64,000 nucleotides of DNA, from the NCBI RefSeq assembly GCF_032586155.1, contig NZ_JAWHTC010000004.1:186001-250000 (forward strand), written 5' to 3'. This document shows positions 49,797-58,523 of the stretch, piece after piece (within the stretch, counting starts at the first letter, position 1; the number at the start of each line of letters is the position of its first letter). The notes below the pieces were generated by a model. The model searched no databases. It worked only from the letters and a program-made list of their open reading frames with translations, and was not told where the DNA came from. The position numbers and the translations under genes are program-made. The DNA is from JAWHTC01 sp032586155 (GTDB lineage Bacteria; Pseudomonadota; Alphaproteobacteria; Rhodobacterales; Rhodobacteraceae).

Positions 49797-52748
49797 TCAG
49801 ATCAGCAGGATTTCAGCGTCCTCCGCCGTTCCGGCGGAGCTGTCCGGCTCGTCAGTGAGCGGGACCGAGATGCTGGCATAGAAGGCAGCAGATGCATCGG
49901 CCGAGACGGTGTATTCCTCGGCGACATATTCCCGTAGCAGCCATTCGATATAGGCCTCGCCATAAGTGCCGTCTCCGAACCAGACCTCGGGGTCGTAGGC
50001 GGCATATTCAGCAAAGCTTTGGCCTACGGTGGCGGTTTCCTCGGGCGTCAGATTTTCCTCGAGTCCCCAGCTTTCGTAGCCGACATAGTGGGTGACGGTG
50101 AAGGAGGCGTCATAGGCTTGAAGCGCGGCGGTGGCGAATTGGGTGGTGTGAACGTGATCGGAATGCTCGATCTCGCTGGTGTGATCCTGAAGATGGATGT
50201 GATCGGGTTGGTGTTGTTCCATCAAGGCACCGATCACGCCGGTCAGCTGTTCAGCGCTGTAGCTGGCGCTTCCGTCGATGGTGTTGATCGTGTTCAGCGT
50301 ACCATTCCACAACTGTTCGAGGCTCTGGAAGTCCTGGGAATCGGTGCCCGACCCGGTGCTGAACCCATCAGGCAGGCGCAGGAAATAGAGGCGGATGTCG
50401 GGTTGCGAGGCGAGGTAGGAACTGGCGATCTCGTAGACGGTATCACCATAGGTGACGCTGACGGTTTCATTCACCCAGTCGTCTGCGCCAGCCATGTAGG
50501 AGTAGGCCGCGCGGATGCCATCCTCGCGGTCCTGCCAATACTCCGGATCCTGTCCTGCATCACCCGAGGTCAGGTAAACCGTGGTGACGGGTGTGTCGCC
50601 GTCGATGGCGTAATCAATGGTGGGGTTGATGAATAGGAGGTCGTCGTCAGGATGAGCGACGATGATCATGTCACCGCCCTCGGTGGCCGGATCGGTTGGG
50701 TCCGTTGGCCCGGTGGGGTCGGTCGGGTCAGTCGGGTCTGTCGGGTCTGTGGGATCAGTTGGGTCTGTGGGATCAGTTGGTGAAGTGGTGTCCTCGGCGA
50801 CGGTGATGTCGATCACCTCACCGATCAGGGGCGTGTCTTCTGCCCAGTTCGACGATCCGACCAGCATGTTTTCCCGAGGCTCGTCAGCGGGCACGACGCC
50901 CTGGGCTTCGGCAAGGCGCACCCCGTCCTTTTCAATATACATCAGGCCGGTGTCGTCGACGCCCGCGGTCCAGGTGGCGACCTCGCCTTCAACGATGGCA
51001 TTTTCGGCGATCACCCGATAGGCGGTGCCATCCTGCCACACCTCGAGCATGATGTCGGTGGTATTTTCGATCTGACCAAAGAGGATGTTGTTGGTGGCCG
51101 GACCGTCGCCGAAGTCGAACACCCGCTGCCAATAACCGCCCATGACATCGTCGAAGCGCACTGCGACGTCGACCGCGAAGGCGCCGGTGATTTGGGGCAA
51201 CTCGCCGGAGGTGTCGGGTGGTGTCGGGTCAGTTGGTTCCGTCGGGTCTGTCGGGTCAGTTGGATCAGTCGGGTCTGTCGGGTCTGTGGGATCAGTTGGG
51301 TCTGTGGGATCAGTTGGTGAAGTGGTGTCCTCGGCGACGGTGATGTCGATCACCTCACCGATCAGGGGCGTGTCTTCTGCCCAGTTCGACGATCCGACCA
51401 GCATGTTTTCCCGAGGCTCGTCAGCGGGCACGACGCCCTGGGCTTCGGCAAGGCGCACCCCGTCCTTTTCAATATACATCAGGCCGGTGTCGTCGACGCC
51501 CGCGGTCCAGGTGGCGACCTCGTCTTCAACGATGGCATTTTCGGCGATCACCCGATAGGCGGTGCCATCCTGCCACACCTCGAGCATGATGTCGGTGGTA
51601 TTTTCGATCTGACCAAAGAGGATGTTGTTGGTGGCCGGACCGTCGCCGAAGTCGAACACCCGCTGCCAATAACCGCCCATGACATCGTCGAAGCGCACTG
51701 CGACGTCGACCGCGAAGGCGCCGGTGATTTGGGGCAACTCGCCGGAGGTGTCGGGTGGTGTCGGGTCAGTTGGTTCCGTCGGGTCTGTCGGGTCTGTGGG
51801 ATCAGTTGGGTCTGTCGGGTCGGTGGGGTCTGTGGGATCGGTCGGGCCCGTGACCGGATCGCCGCTGATGGTTTCAAGCCCCAGCACAACCCCGTCCAGC
51901 GCATCCGTGCCCGAGGCGGTGGCCGCCCCGACCGCGACGGGGTCCATGAGCGCATCAGAAGGCGGGTCGGCCTGAAGTTCGCCCAGGCGGACACCGTTGT
52001 GCTCGACCCACATCAACCCGTCGTCATCAATACCTGCCGACCAGTGGCCCAGCGTCCCTTCGGTTAGCGCGCCCGGGATCACCAGTTGATGGGTGACGCC
52101 ATCCTGAACGATTTCGAACAACAGGTCGTTGCTCTGGCCGTATTGGCCAAGGGTCACGCCGTTGGTACCGGCGGCATCGGAAAAGGCCACAAGCGTTTGG
52201 TCGGCACCGGAGAGATTGTCGAACCTTGCTTGCAGGTTGATGGTGAAGGCCCCGGTCAGGGCAGTGGGGTTGTTCAGCAGCCCGCCATCGACCGCATCTC
52301 CGGCATTTGTCACGTCGAGGCCCAGAACCGCACCGTCAAGCGGCGCATCCTCGGCCCAGTTGGACTGTCCAATCAATTCGTTGGTCCGGAGCGTGGCGTC
52401 GGGCACGACACCCTGGGCCGTGGCCAGAAGCGTGCCGTTCTTTTCGATATACATCTGCCCTGTGGCATCGATACCAACGGTCCAGGTCGCGACCTCGCCT
52501 TCTACGATGGCGTCGGGGGCGATCACCCAATGCGAGACCCCGTCCTGGTAGATCTGAAAGATCAGGTCATTGGTGTTTTCATATTGGCTGAGAAGAATGT
52601 TGTTTGCGTTGGCGCCATTGCCGACATCGAACAGGCGCTGCCAGCTGCCTGACATAAGGTCATCAAACCGGGCAACCAGCACGATTTCGAATGCGCCGGT
52701 GATGTCTTCTATGTCGCCCAGCGGTTGGCCCGGGTCAAAAGGGGGCAT
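49797..52748 (-). CDS. Modular LamG-like repeat protein with C-terminal PIG-L deacetylase domain
   Basis: A 983-residue protein. Four related beta-sandwich modules of about 125 residues (ITGAF(E/A/T)... RFDD ... VWQDG ... GSSNWAED) lie at residues 8-125, 130-265, 331-473 and 510-653, resembling LamG/concanavalin-like domains. The last three are separated by (D-P-T)n linkers. The C-terminus (688-960) is a PIG-L/LmbE deacetylase: AHPDDDLLF (H699, D701, D702) and HSDHVH (H862, D864, H865) form the metal site. No signal peptide is seen; export may be by type I. It probably acts on N-acetylated sugars outside the cell. It separates ppk from ppx. Confidence 0.8.
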   Translation of the reverse strand: MPPFDPGQPLGDIEDITGAFEIVLVARFDDLMSGSWQRLFDVGNGANANNILLSQYENTNDLIFQIYQDGVSHWVIAPDAIVEGEVATWTVGIDATGQMYIEKNGTLLATAQGVVPDATLRTNELIGQSNWAEDAPLDGAVLGLDVTNAGDAVDGGLLNNPTALTGAFTINLQARFDNLSGADQTLVAFSDAAGTNGVTLGQYGQSNDLLFEIVQDGVTHQLVIPGALTEGTLGHWSAGIDDDGLMWVEHNGVRLGELQADPPSDALMDPVAVGAATASGTDALDGVVLGLETISGDPVTGPTDPTDPTDPTDPTDPTDPTDPTEPTDPTPPDTSGELPQITGAFAVDVAVRFDDVMGGYWQRVFDFGDGPATNNILFGQIENTTDIMLEVWQDGTAYRVIAENAIVEDEVATWTAGVDDTGLMYIEKDGVRLAEAQGVVPADEPRENMLVGSSNWAEDTPLIGEVIDITVAEDTTSPTDPTDPTDPTDPTDPTDPTDPTDPTEPTDPTPPDTSGELPQITGAFAVDVAVRFDDVMGGYWQRVFDFGDGPATNNILFGQIENTTDIMLEVWQDGTAYRVIAENAIVEGEVATWTAGVDDTGLMYIEKDGVRLAEAQGVVPADEPRENMLVGSSNWAEDTPLIGEVIDITVAEDTTSPTDPTDPTDPTDPTDPTDPTDPTGPTDPTDPATEGGDMIIVAHPDDDLLFINPTIDYAIDGDTPVTTVYLTSGDAGQDPEYWQDREDGIRAAYSYMAGADDWVNETVSVTYGDTVYEIASSYLASQPDIRLYFLRLPDGFSTGSGTDSQDFQSLEQLWNGTLNTINTIDGSASYSAEQLTGVIGALMEQHQPDHIHLQDHTSEIEHSDHVHTTQFATAALQAYDASFTVTHYVGYESWGLEENLTPEETATVGQSFAEYAAYDPEVWFGDGTYGEAYIEWLLREYVAEEYTVSADASAAFYASISVPLTDEPDSSAGTAEDAEILLI
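50687..50790 (-). repeat. (Asp-Pro-Thr)n minisatellite linker
   Basis: In-frame repeats of about 9 bases (GTCGGGTCT, GTGGGATCA) encode DPTDPT linkers. The same repeat occurs at 51226-51330 and 51757-51852. The flexible linkers separate the modules. Confidence 0.8.
50763..51794 (-). repeat. Near-identical 537-bp tandem duplication within the LamG-like/PIG-L gene
   Basis: The 537-bp period (for example CTCGCCGGAG at 51201 and 51738, and TGAAGTGGTGTCC at 50781 and 51318) duplicates a LamG-like module and linker (179 codons). By eye only single differences are seen, such as Glu/Gly in AIVEDEV/AIVEGEV. Such identity implies a recent duplication or ongoing gene conversion; the copy number may vary between strains. 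Confidence 0.85.
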
Positions 52749-53384
52749 TGTGAGTCCCTTGGGTTAAATGCCTTTTTGTTCGAAGCGCCGTCGCGCAGAG
52801 AGAGACAGCCAGATGGAAAACTCGGTTAAGCCACTGCAAAAAACGGCGCCGGAATTGGCAATAGAATAATTGTCCGGGACGGTATCACGTGACAGGTCGC
52901 AGCTTTGTGCGCACGCGCCGTGCCTGTTGTTCTTCAGCCCCAGTGGTCGATCAAGATGACCTTGGGTAAGGCTATCGCAGGATGTGACTTATGTGGTGGG
53001 TTTTTCTGTTTCCATTTTGGAAACTCAGTGTTTCCAAATCATGGAAACGCTGAGTTTCATATGTCTGTTCAGATGGTTATGCGGATATGTTCCAAATGTA
53101 GGCCGCCAACGACGACGTAAGATCCGCCCTGCGCGGGGCCGCGATTTGGCGCTCAATGTGTGGCTAACCGGCGCGAATCAATAAATTGGACACACTGTCC
53201 AGGCCGGCCCCCGTGACGTCGATTGTTCGACGTCACGGGGCACATTGAAGTCCATTGGATGAGGCCGGGAAAAGTGCTTTGCTGAAAAGTCGGTTCGTCA
53301 CCCAGCGGGTCGGCGGCTTCATTTTCTCAATACCTGATCTAGGCCCGATGCAGGCCCAGCTTGCCTGACCCTTGAGGACGGGCG
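52749..53384. other. 636-base intergenic region with two palindromes
   Basis: No gene is visible between the LamG-like/PIG-L gene and ppk. An inverted repeat lies at 53020-53058 (GAAACTCAGTGTTTCC and GGAAACGCTGAGTTTC, 15 of 16 matching). A perfect 14-base one lies at 53209-53240 (CCCCGTGACGTCGA-TTGT-TCGACGTCACGGGG). A short GGACA-CAC-TGTCC sits at 53188-53200. The promoter of the 52748 gene is presumably here. Confidence 0.6.
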
Positions 53385-55559
53385 CTAGTCTTCGCTATGG
53401 GTCAATTTCGGTACATCTGCGGCCCCGGCGCTGCCCCGGCCGGAAAGCGAGGGGTTTTCCATGAAGAAACGGTGGCAGTTGAAGGCGAATTTGCCGTCGG
53501 GCAGTGGCGCGCGGGAAAAGCGTCCATCGGGCGACATGACCCAGCTTTGGGCAATGTCGGCCATGTTGGCAGCCATGATCTGATCGGTGATCTGGGCCTT
53601 GACCGTGGCGTTGGTGATCTCGACCAGGGTTTCGACCCGGCGGTTGAGATTGCGGCCCATCCAGTCGGCCGAAGAAATAAAGACCCGCGCCTTTTTGTGC
53701 GGCAGACCCTTGCCGTTTCCGAAACAGACGATGCGGGAGTGTTCGAGGAACCGCCCGACGATGGACTTCACGCGTATATTGTCGGACAGGTCCTTGATGC
53801 CGGGGCGAAGCCCACAGATGCCACGGATCACGAGGCTGATCTTGACCCCGGCCTGAGAGGCGGCGTAGAGCGCGTCGATCACCTCGGAGTCGATCAACGA
53901 GTTCATCTTAGCCCAGATTTCTGCCGGTCTGCCTGCTTTGGCATGGGCAATCTCACCCTCGATCATTTCCAGAAGCTTGGGCTTGAGCGAGAGCGGTGAG
54001 ATTGAGAGGTTTTCAAGCGCCTCGGGCTGGGCGTAACCCGAGAGATAGTTGAACACCTTGGTGGCGTCGCGGCCAAGGGCTGCATCGCAGGTGAACAACG
54101 ACAAGTCGGTATAGATGCGCGCCGTAATGGGGTGATAGTTGCCGGTGCCATAGTGGGTATAGGTCACCAGCCGGTCACCCTCGCGCCGCACCACGGTGGA
54201 AATCTTGGCATGGGTCTTGAGGTCGAGAAATCCATAGACCACATGCGCGCCGGACCGTTCCAACCGGCGGGATTGGCGGATATTCGCGGCTTCATCGAAG
54301 CGGGCCTTGAGTTCGACCAGCGCGGTGACGGATTTGCCGTCCTCGGCCGCCTCGCACAGCGCTGAGACGATGGGCGAGTTGTGCGACGTGCGATAGAGCG
54401 TCTGCTTGATCGCCACCACATTGGGGTCCCGAGCGGCCTGTTCGAGGAACCGCACCACCATGTCAAAGGTTTCGTAGGGGTGGTGCAGCAGCATGTCCTT
54501 TTGCCGGATCGCGGCGAAGAGATCGCCATCGAAATCAGTCACCCGTTCGGGGATGCGCGGGGTGAAGGAAGGCCAGAGCAGGTCGGGGCGGTCATCCAAC
54601 ACCAGCTCGCCCAGATCCGCCATGCCAATCAGGCCGTCGATTTCGACAATCTCGTCGTCGGTGACGTGCAGTTCGCGCCGGATCATCGACAGCAGGCTGG
54701 CGGGGGCGTCGGCAGAGATCTTCATCCGAACCACCTCGCCGCGCTTGCGGCGTTTGAGGGCGGTTTCGAACTCGCGGACCAGGTCTTCGGCCTCGTCCTC
54801 GACTTCGAGGTCGCTGTCACGCAGCACCCGGAATGCGCAATGACCCTTGAGCGCGTAGCCGGGGAAGAGCGAGGAAATATGTTCCAAGAGAAGGTCTTCG
54901 AGCGGCAGGAACCTGTGGGTGCCGTCCGTAGTGGGCAGGGGAACGAACCGGTCGATTTGATGCGGGATCGGCAGTAGCGCCTGAAGCGGGCGCTTGTCGG
55001 ATTTGCGCTGTAATTGCAGGGCAAGGGCAAAGCCGGTGTTGGGAATGAAGGGGAACGGGTGGGCCGGGTCGATGGCCAGCGGCGAAAGTACCGGGAAAAC
55101 CTGGGCCAGGAAGACGTCGCGCAGGTGGGTGCGGTCAGCGTCGGTCAGCGTGTCGCGCAGGCAAAGGGAAATGCCAGCCTGTTGCATTTCCGTGGTCAGG
55201 TGGTCGAACGTGTCCTGCTGATGCGCCATCAGGCGGCGGGCCTCGGCGTGGATCAGTTTTAGTTGTTCGGCCGGGCTGAGGCCGTCGGCGGCAGGAGTGG
55301 TGACGCCTTCGCGGGTAAGTTCGCGCAGGCCAGCGACGCGGACGGTGTAGAATTCATCGAGGTTGGTTGCCGAAATCGACAGGAACCGCAGCCGTTCCAA
55401 GAGCGGCACGCGCGGGTTTTCGGCCTCTTCCAGCACTCGCCAGTTGAAGCCCAGCCAGGAAAGTTCGCGATTGTAGAACCGGGCCGGGGTGGTCGGGTCG
55501 AAATCTGGCAGAGTGACCGGTTCGGGAAGCGGGTTTTCAAGAAAATCGGCGTGCGTCAT
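53385..55559 (-). CDS. ppk: Polyphosphate kinase 1
   Basis: A 724-residue PPK1 that polymerises ATP gamma-phosphates into polyphosphate. The typical N-terminus RFYNRELSWLGFNWRVLEEAENPRVPLLERLRFLSISATNLDEFYTVRVAG, the DLKTHAKISTVVRRE stretch with the phosphorylated histidine, and GLPHKKARVFISSADWMGRNLNRRVETLVEI are present. The start is ATG 55559. In many alphaproteobacteria it sits between hda and ppx; here lipoprotein and LamG-like/PIG-L genes interrupt the block. Confidence 0.95.
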   Translation of the reverse strand: MTHADFLENPLPEPVTLPDFDPTTPARFYNRELSWLGFNWRVLEEAENPRVPLLERLRFLSISATNLDEFYTVRVAGLRELTREGVTTPAADGLSPAEQLKLIHAEARRLMAHQQDTFDHLTTEMQQAGISLCLRDTLTDADRTHLRDVFLAQVFPVLSPLAIDPAHPFPFIPNTGFALALQLQRKSDKRPLQALLPIPHQIDRFVPLPTTDGTHRFLPLEDLLLEHISSLFPGYALKGHCAFRVLRDSDLEVEDEAEDLVREFETALKRRKRGEVVRMKISADAPASLLSMIRRELHVTDDEIVEIDGLIGMADLGELVLDDRPDLLWPSFTPRIPERVTDFDGDLFAAIRQKDMLLHHPYETFDMVVRFLEQAARDPNVVAIKQTLYRTSHNSPIVSALCEAAEDGKSVTALVELKARFDEAANIRQSRRLERSGAHVVYGFLDLKTHAKISTVVRREGDRLVTYTHYGTGNYHPITARIYTDLSLFTCDAALGRDATKVFNYLSGYAQPEALENLSISPLSLKPKLLEMIEGEIAHAKAGRPAEIWAKMNSLIDSEVIDALYAASQAGVKISLVIRGICGLRPGIKDLSDNIRVKSIVGRFLEHSRIVCFGNGKGLPHKKARVFISSADWMGRNLNRRVETLVEITNATVKAQITDQIMAANMADIAQSWVMSPDGRFSRAPLPDGKFAFNCHRFFMENPSLSGRGSAGAADVPKLTHSED

Positions 55560-56082
55560 GGCGGGTTTGTTCCGGCAGGCATGTAACAGGATAATGAAGG
55601 CGAAGCGGGATAATGCGCCCGTTGGGCGAGGATGTCCAGATGGCGCGGATCGGCATGGCCAAACGAGAGGTGGCTGGGAAGGACAGGTACCCAGCCACGC
55701 CCCGTTGGACTTTTTTCGATGCGACCGGTTAGGAAGGAGGACGCGGGCCGCATCCGTCTTTCCGGCGCTGCCTCAGGGAGGAGGAAGAGGAAAGCGTCGG
55801 TGTGAGTCGAGATTGCTGCGCTGCGGCAAAAATGGGAAGGGTTGAATGCTGCAACTGCACGGCGGCGTGTGGGTTGCTGCTTTTTCGGTGCGAACAAGCT
55901 GTTTGGTGCCAAAGGATTGAGCGGTTTGGCGATGGCAAACCTGAAACGGGCGAGCGGATTGATCTCTCGTAAGGTTGTGCGCTGATCGGTTTTGTAAAAT
56001 CGGCGTGAAGCCAGCCACCAGCTGCGGGTGCTGGTGTGACTCTTACTTATTGCGGCTGGGGCTGGCGCGATTGGAGGGCAAG
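55560..56082. other. 523-base intergenic region between ppk and the lipoprotein gene
   Basis: No gene is recognised on either strand; open frames here are short and not protein-like. The ppk promoter (minus strand) is presumably near 55560-55700, and the lipoprotein promoter near 56000. No strong hairpin was noted. Confidence 0.45.
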
Positions 56083-56583
56083 ATGCTTAGAAATGGCAAA
56101 TTGGGTCTTGTGGTTGCAGGGTTTCTCGCGGCCTGCACGTCGCCTGGAATGACAACGGATAGCGGATTGCACCAGGGGGCCTTGGGGGCCTTTCTGGCGG
56201 TCGCACCCGATATGAGCACCTGTAGCGCCGAAGCGGTGTCGGAGCGGCTGGATGTCCGGTTCGAACTGGTCAAGCAGGGGCGCGGGGCGAAGGTCTTCCG
56301 GGCCGAGGGCAGTGGAGTTATTGCGGATTACGAGCTGAAAGTGCCGAAAACCGGAAGCGGTTTGGCGACGATTCTGATCGCTAACGTGATTTCGGGGACG
56401 GTGCGTTATCAGGCGCTGTCCGACAAGCTGGGCGGGTCGATTGACGGATCGTTCGATGTTCAACCCGCAGGCGGGCCGGTGGCCTACTACGAGACGTTCA
56501 GGCCGGGGCGAAATGAGATCCACGTCGGTGCCGGTCTTGATAAGCCACTCAGCGCCGTCGATGTGATTGTGGAGTGCCGCTAG
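56083..56583 (+). CDS. Putative lipoprotein (166 aa) of unknown function
   Basis: ATG 56083 has TTGGAGGGCAAG upstream. MLRNGKLGLVVAGFLAAC is a lipoprotein signal with a LAAC box (cysteine 18). The mature part begins TSPGMTTDSGLHQG and includes LDVRFELVKQGRGAKVFRAEGSGVIADYELKV and SIDGSFDVQPAGGPVAYYETFRPG. No family is recognised. It is on the opposite strand from hda and ppk, in the gap of a conserved block. Confidence 0.7.
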   Translation: MLRNGKLGLVVAGFLAACTSPGMTTDSGLHQGALGAFLAVAPDMSTCSAEAVSERLDVRFELVKQGRGAKVFRAEGSGVIADYELKVPKTGSGLATILIANVISGTVRYQALSDKLGGSIDGSFDVQPAGGPVAYYETFRPGRNEIHVGAGLDKPLSAVDVIVECR

Positions 56584-56592
56584 GCAAAGCTG

Positions 56593-57267
56593 TTATCGCA
56601 TAACCCCGTCCAGCACCTCGCCCGCCAGTTTGCGGTTGACCTCGCGTCCCTGTGACAGGGCAGCGTGATCGAGGGCCGCAACCACTTGGCGGGCCATGTC
56701 GAAGCTGCGATCGATGCGACGGGTCAGGTAGGGGATGGTGTCCGGTGTGGGCGAAAGCTGCCGGTCGGAGAACAGCTTCATCAGCACCGCCATGAGAAGT
56801 TCGTCATCGGGGCTTTCGACGATCACGTTGGCTGTGCCTTCGACCCGGCTGGTGAGATCGGGCAGGATCAAGCCCCAGCGGGACGGGGGCAGATGGGCCG
56901 TCATCAAAATCGAGTGGCCCTCGGCCAAGGCAAGGTTGTGGAGGTGGAACAGCGCGACTTCAGCCTCGGCGTTGCCAGCGATCATCGGCACGTCTTCGAT
57001 TGCGACATTGGCTTGCGCCAGCGTTGGGATGTCGAGCCGGGGCAGGGCGGTGGCCTGGACGATCTGGGCGCCCGATTGGGCGGCCCAGACATGAGCGAGA
57101 TGGGTCTTGCCGGCTCCTGATGGCCCGACCAGGGCAAGTTTGCGCGAAGGCCAGCTTTGCCAGTTTTCGACCATCGCCACCGCATGGGCATTGGCGGGCG
57201 AGACAAAGAAATCCTCGCGGCCCAGCGCTTCGATGGCGGGCAGGTCAAATGCAAGCTGATGCGACAT
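56593..57267 (-). CDS. hda: DnaA regulatory inactivator Hda-like (HdaA)
   Basis: A 224-residue AAA+ protein. Walker A is GPSGAGKT at 48-55, the Walker B region reads NVAIEDVP, and MTAHLPPSRWGLILPDLTSRVEG contains the sensor 1/box VII arginine. It lacks the DnaA DNA-binding domain, as Hda/HdaA proteins do. It promotes ATP hydrolysis by DnaA when bound to the beta clamp. It begins one base into the perM stop (TAATG), so the two are coupled. Confidence 0.9.
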   Translation of the reverse strand: MSHQLAFDLPAIEALGREDFFVSPANAHAVAMVENWQSWPSRKLALVGPSGAGKTHLAHVWAAQSGAQIVQATALPRLDIPTLAQANVAIEDVPMIAGNAEAEVALFHLHNLALAEGHSILMTAHLPPSRWGLILPDLTSRVEGTANVIVESPDDELLMAVLMKLFSDRQLSPTPDTIPYLTRRIDRSFDMARQVVAALDHAALSQGREVNRKLAGEVLDGVMR

Positions 57268-58352
57268 TACTCGGCGTTGGCCTCTTGGCTGTCGTCCTGG
57301 TCCGCCAGCCCGCGATAAAGGCGGCTGTCGCGGTAGCGATCGGTGAAAAAGCGTGCAAGCACACCCAGCGAGGCCGCCAGCGGCACGGCCACCAGCATCC
57401 CGACAAAGCCGAAGAGCGAGCCGAAAACCGACAGCGCGAAGATAAGCCAGACCGGGTGCAGGCCGACGGATGAGCCGACCAGTTTGGGGGTAAGAAGGTT
57501 ACCCTCGATCACTTGGCCCAGAACGAAAATCCCGGCGACAAGACCGAGCGAAAGCCAGTCTCCCCAGAACTGGAACAGGCCGAGGCCAATGGCGAGCACC
57601 CCGCCGAGGATGGCCCCGACATAAGGGATGAAGGTGAGGGCACCGGCGACAAACCCGACGACGAGGCCGAATTGCAGCCCGACGAGCATCAACGCCACGG
57701 CGTAATAGGTGCCAAGGATGAGGCAGACCGTCCCCATGCCACGGATGAACGAGGCCAACGTGTTGTCGATCTCGCCCGCCAGTTTGCGGATCACCGGCGC
57801 GTGGTCGCGCGGCAGCATCTCGTCGACCGCGGCGATCATGCGGTCCCAGTCATAGAGCAGGTAGATCGCCACCACCGGTACGATCACGAACAAAAGCGCG
57901 ATGTTGATGATCGAATAGGCAGAGCTGAGAACCGCTTCCAAGAGTTGGCCGCCGCGTTCCTGGACCTTTTCGCCGACGGAAGTGAGCGAGCGGCGCAGAG
58001 TGCTGTCGGCATCCATTAGCTCGGGGAAACGATCGGTCAGGAAGGTCTGAAGATCGCGGGCCAGCTGCGGTGCAGTATTGAACAGCGCGATGGCCTGTTC
58101 GATCAGCATCGGAATGATCAGAAGCGCCATGACGACAAAAGCCACGACGGCAAAGATCGAGATGATCAGCGTTGCCACGGCGCGCGAGGCGCCCATGTCC
58201 TCGAGCCGGTCGGCGACGGGGTCGAGGAAATAGGCCACGGCGCCGCCAAGAACGAAGGGCAGGATCACGTCGCCCAGGTACCACAGCGCCAACACCAGGA
58301 CGACGGTTACGAGGCCCCAGTATCTCATTTGTGTGCCGACTGGCAGTGCCAT
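57267..58352 (-). CDS. AI-2E family transporter (PerM-like)
   Basis: A 361-residue membrane protein with about eight helices. The PerM/AI-2E pattern shows in LGDVILPFVLGGAVAYFLDPVADRLEDMGASRAVATLIISIFA, an amphipathic region around residues 115-170, and IPYVGAILGGVLAIGLGLFQFWGDW with GNLLTPKLVGSSVGLHPVWLIFALSVFGSLFGFVGMLVAVPLAA. Members export autoinducer-2 or are Na+/H+ antiporters. ATG 58352 (AAGGTGAGTTC upstream) is preferred to 58454. Confidence 0.9.
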   Translation of the reverse strand: MALPVGTQMRYWGLVTVVLVLALWYLGDVILPFVLGGAVAYFLDPVADRLEDMGASRAVATLIISIFAVVAFVVMALLIIPMLIEQAIALFNTAPQLARDLQTFLTDRFPELMDADSTLRRSLTSVGEKVQERGGQLLEAVLSSAYSIINIALLFVIVPVVAIYLLYDWDRMIAAVDEMLPRDHAPVIRKLAGEIDNTLASFIRGMGTVCLILGTYYAVALMLVGLQFGLVVGFVAGALTFIPYVGAILGGVLAIGLGLFQFWGDWLSLGLVAGIFVLGQVIEGNLLTPKLVGSSVGLHPVWLIFALSVFGSLFGFVGMLVAVPLAASLGVLARFFTDRYRDSRLYRGLADQDDSQEANAE

Positions 58353-58523
58353 GAACTCACCTTCTTGTTGCAGGTATATGTCGCCGCTGCGTCCCGGCAA
58401 TTCAAGTGTTGAATCGAGGAAGGTCTGGGGAGGTTCAAACGTGAACGCAAACAATGCACTGACAGAAATTACAGGTTACACGGACTCGACAGGCCGGGGG
58501 GCAAGGGGTTAGGCCTGAGTATT

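Noticed and set aside
50687..51852. Short-period repeats resembling a CRISPR array
   Set aside because: They are in-frame 9-base DPT codon repeats without unique spacers and lie inside a coding gene.
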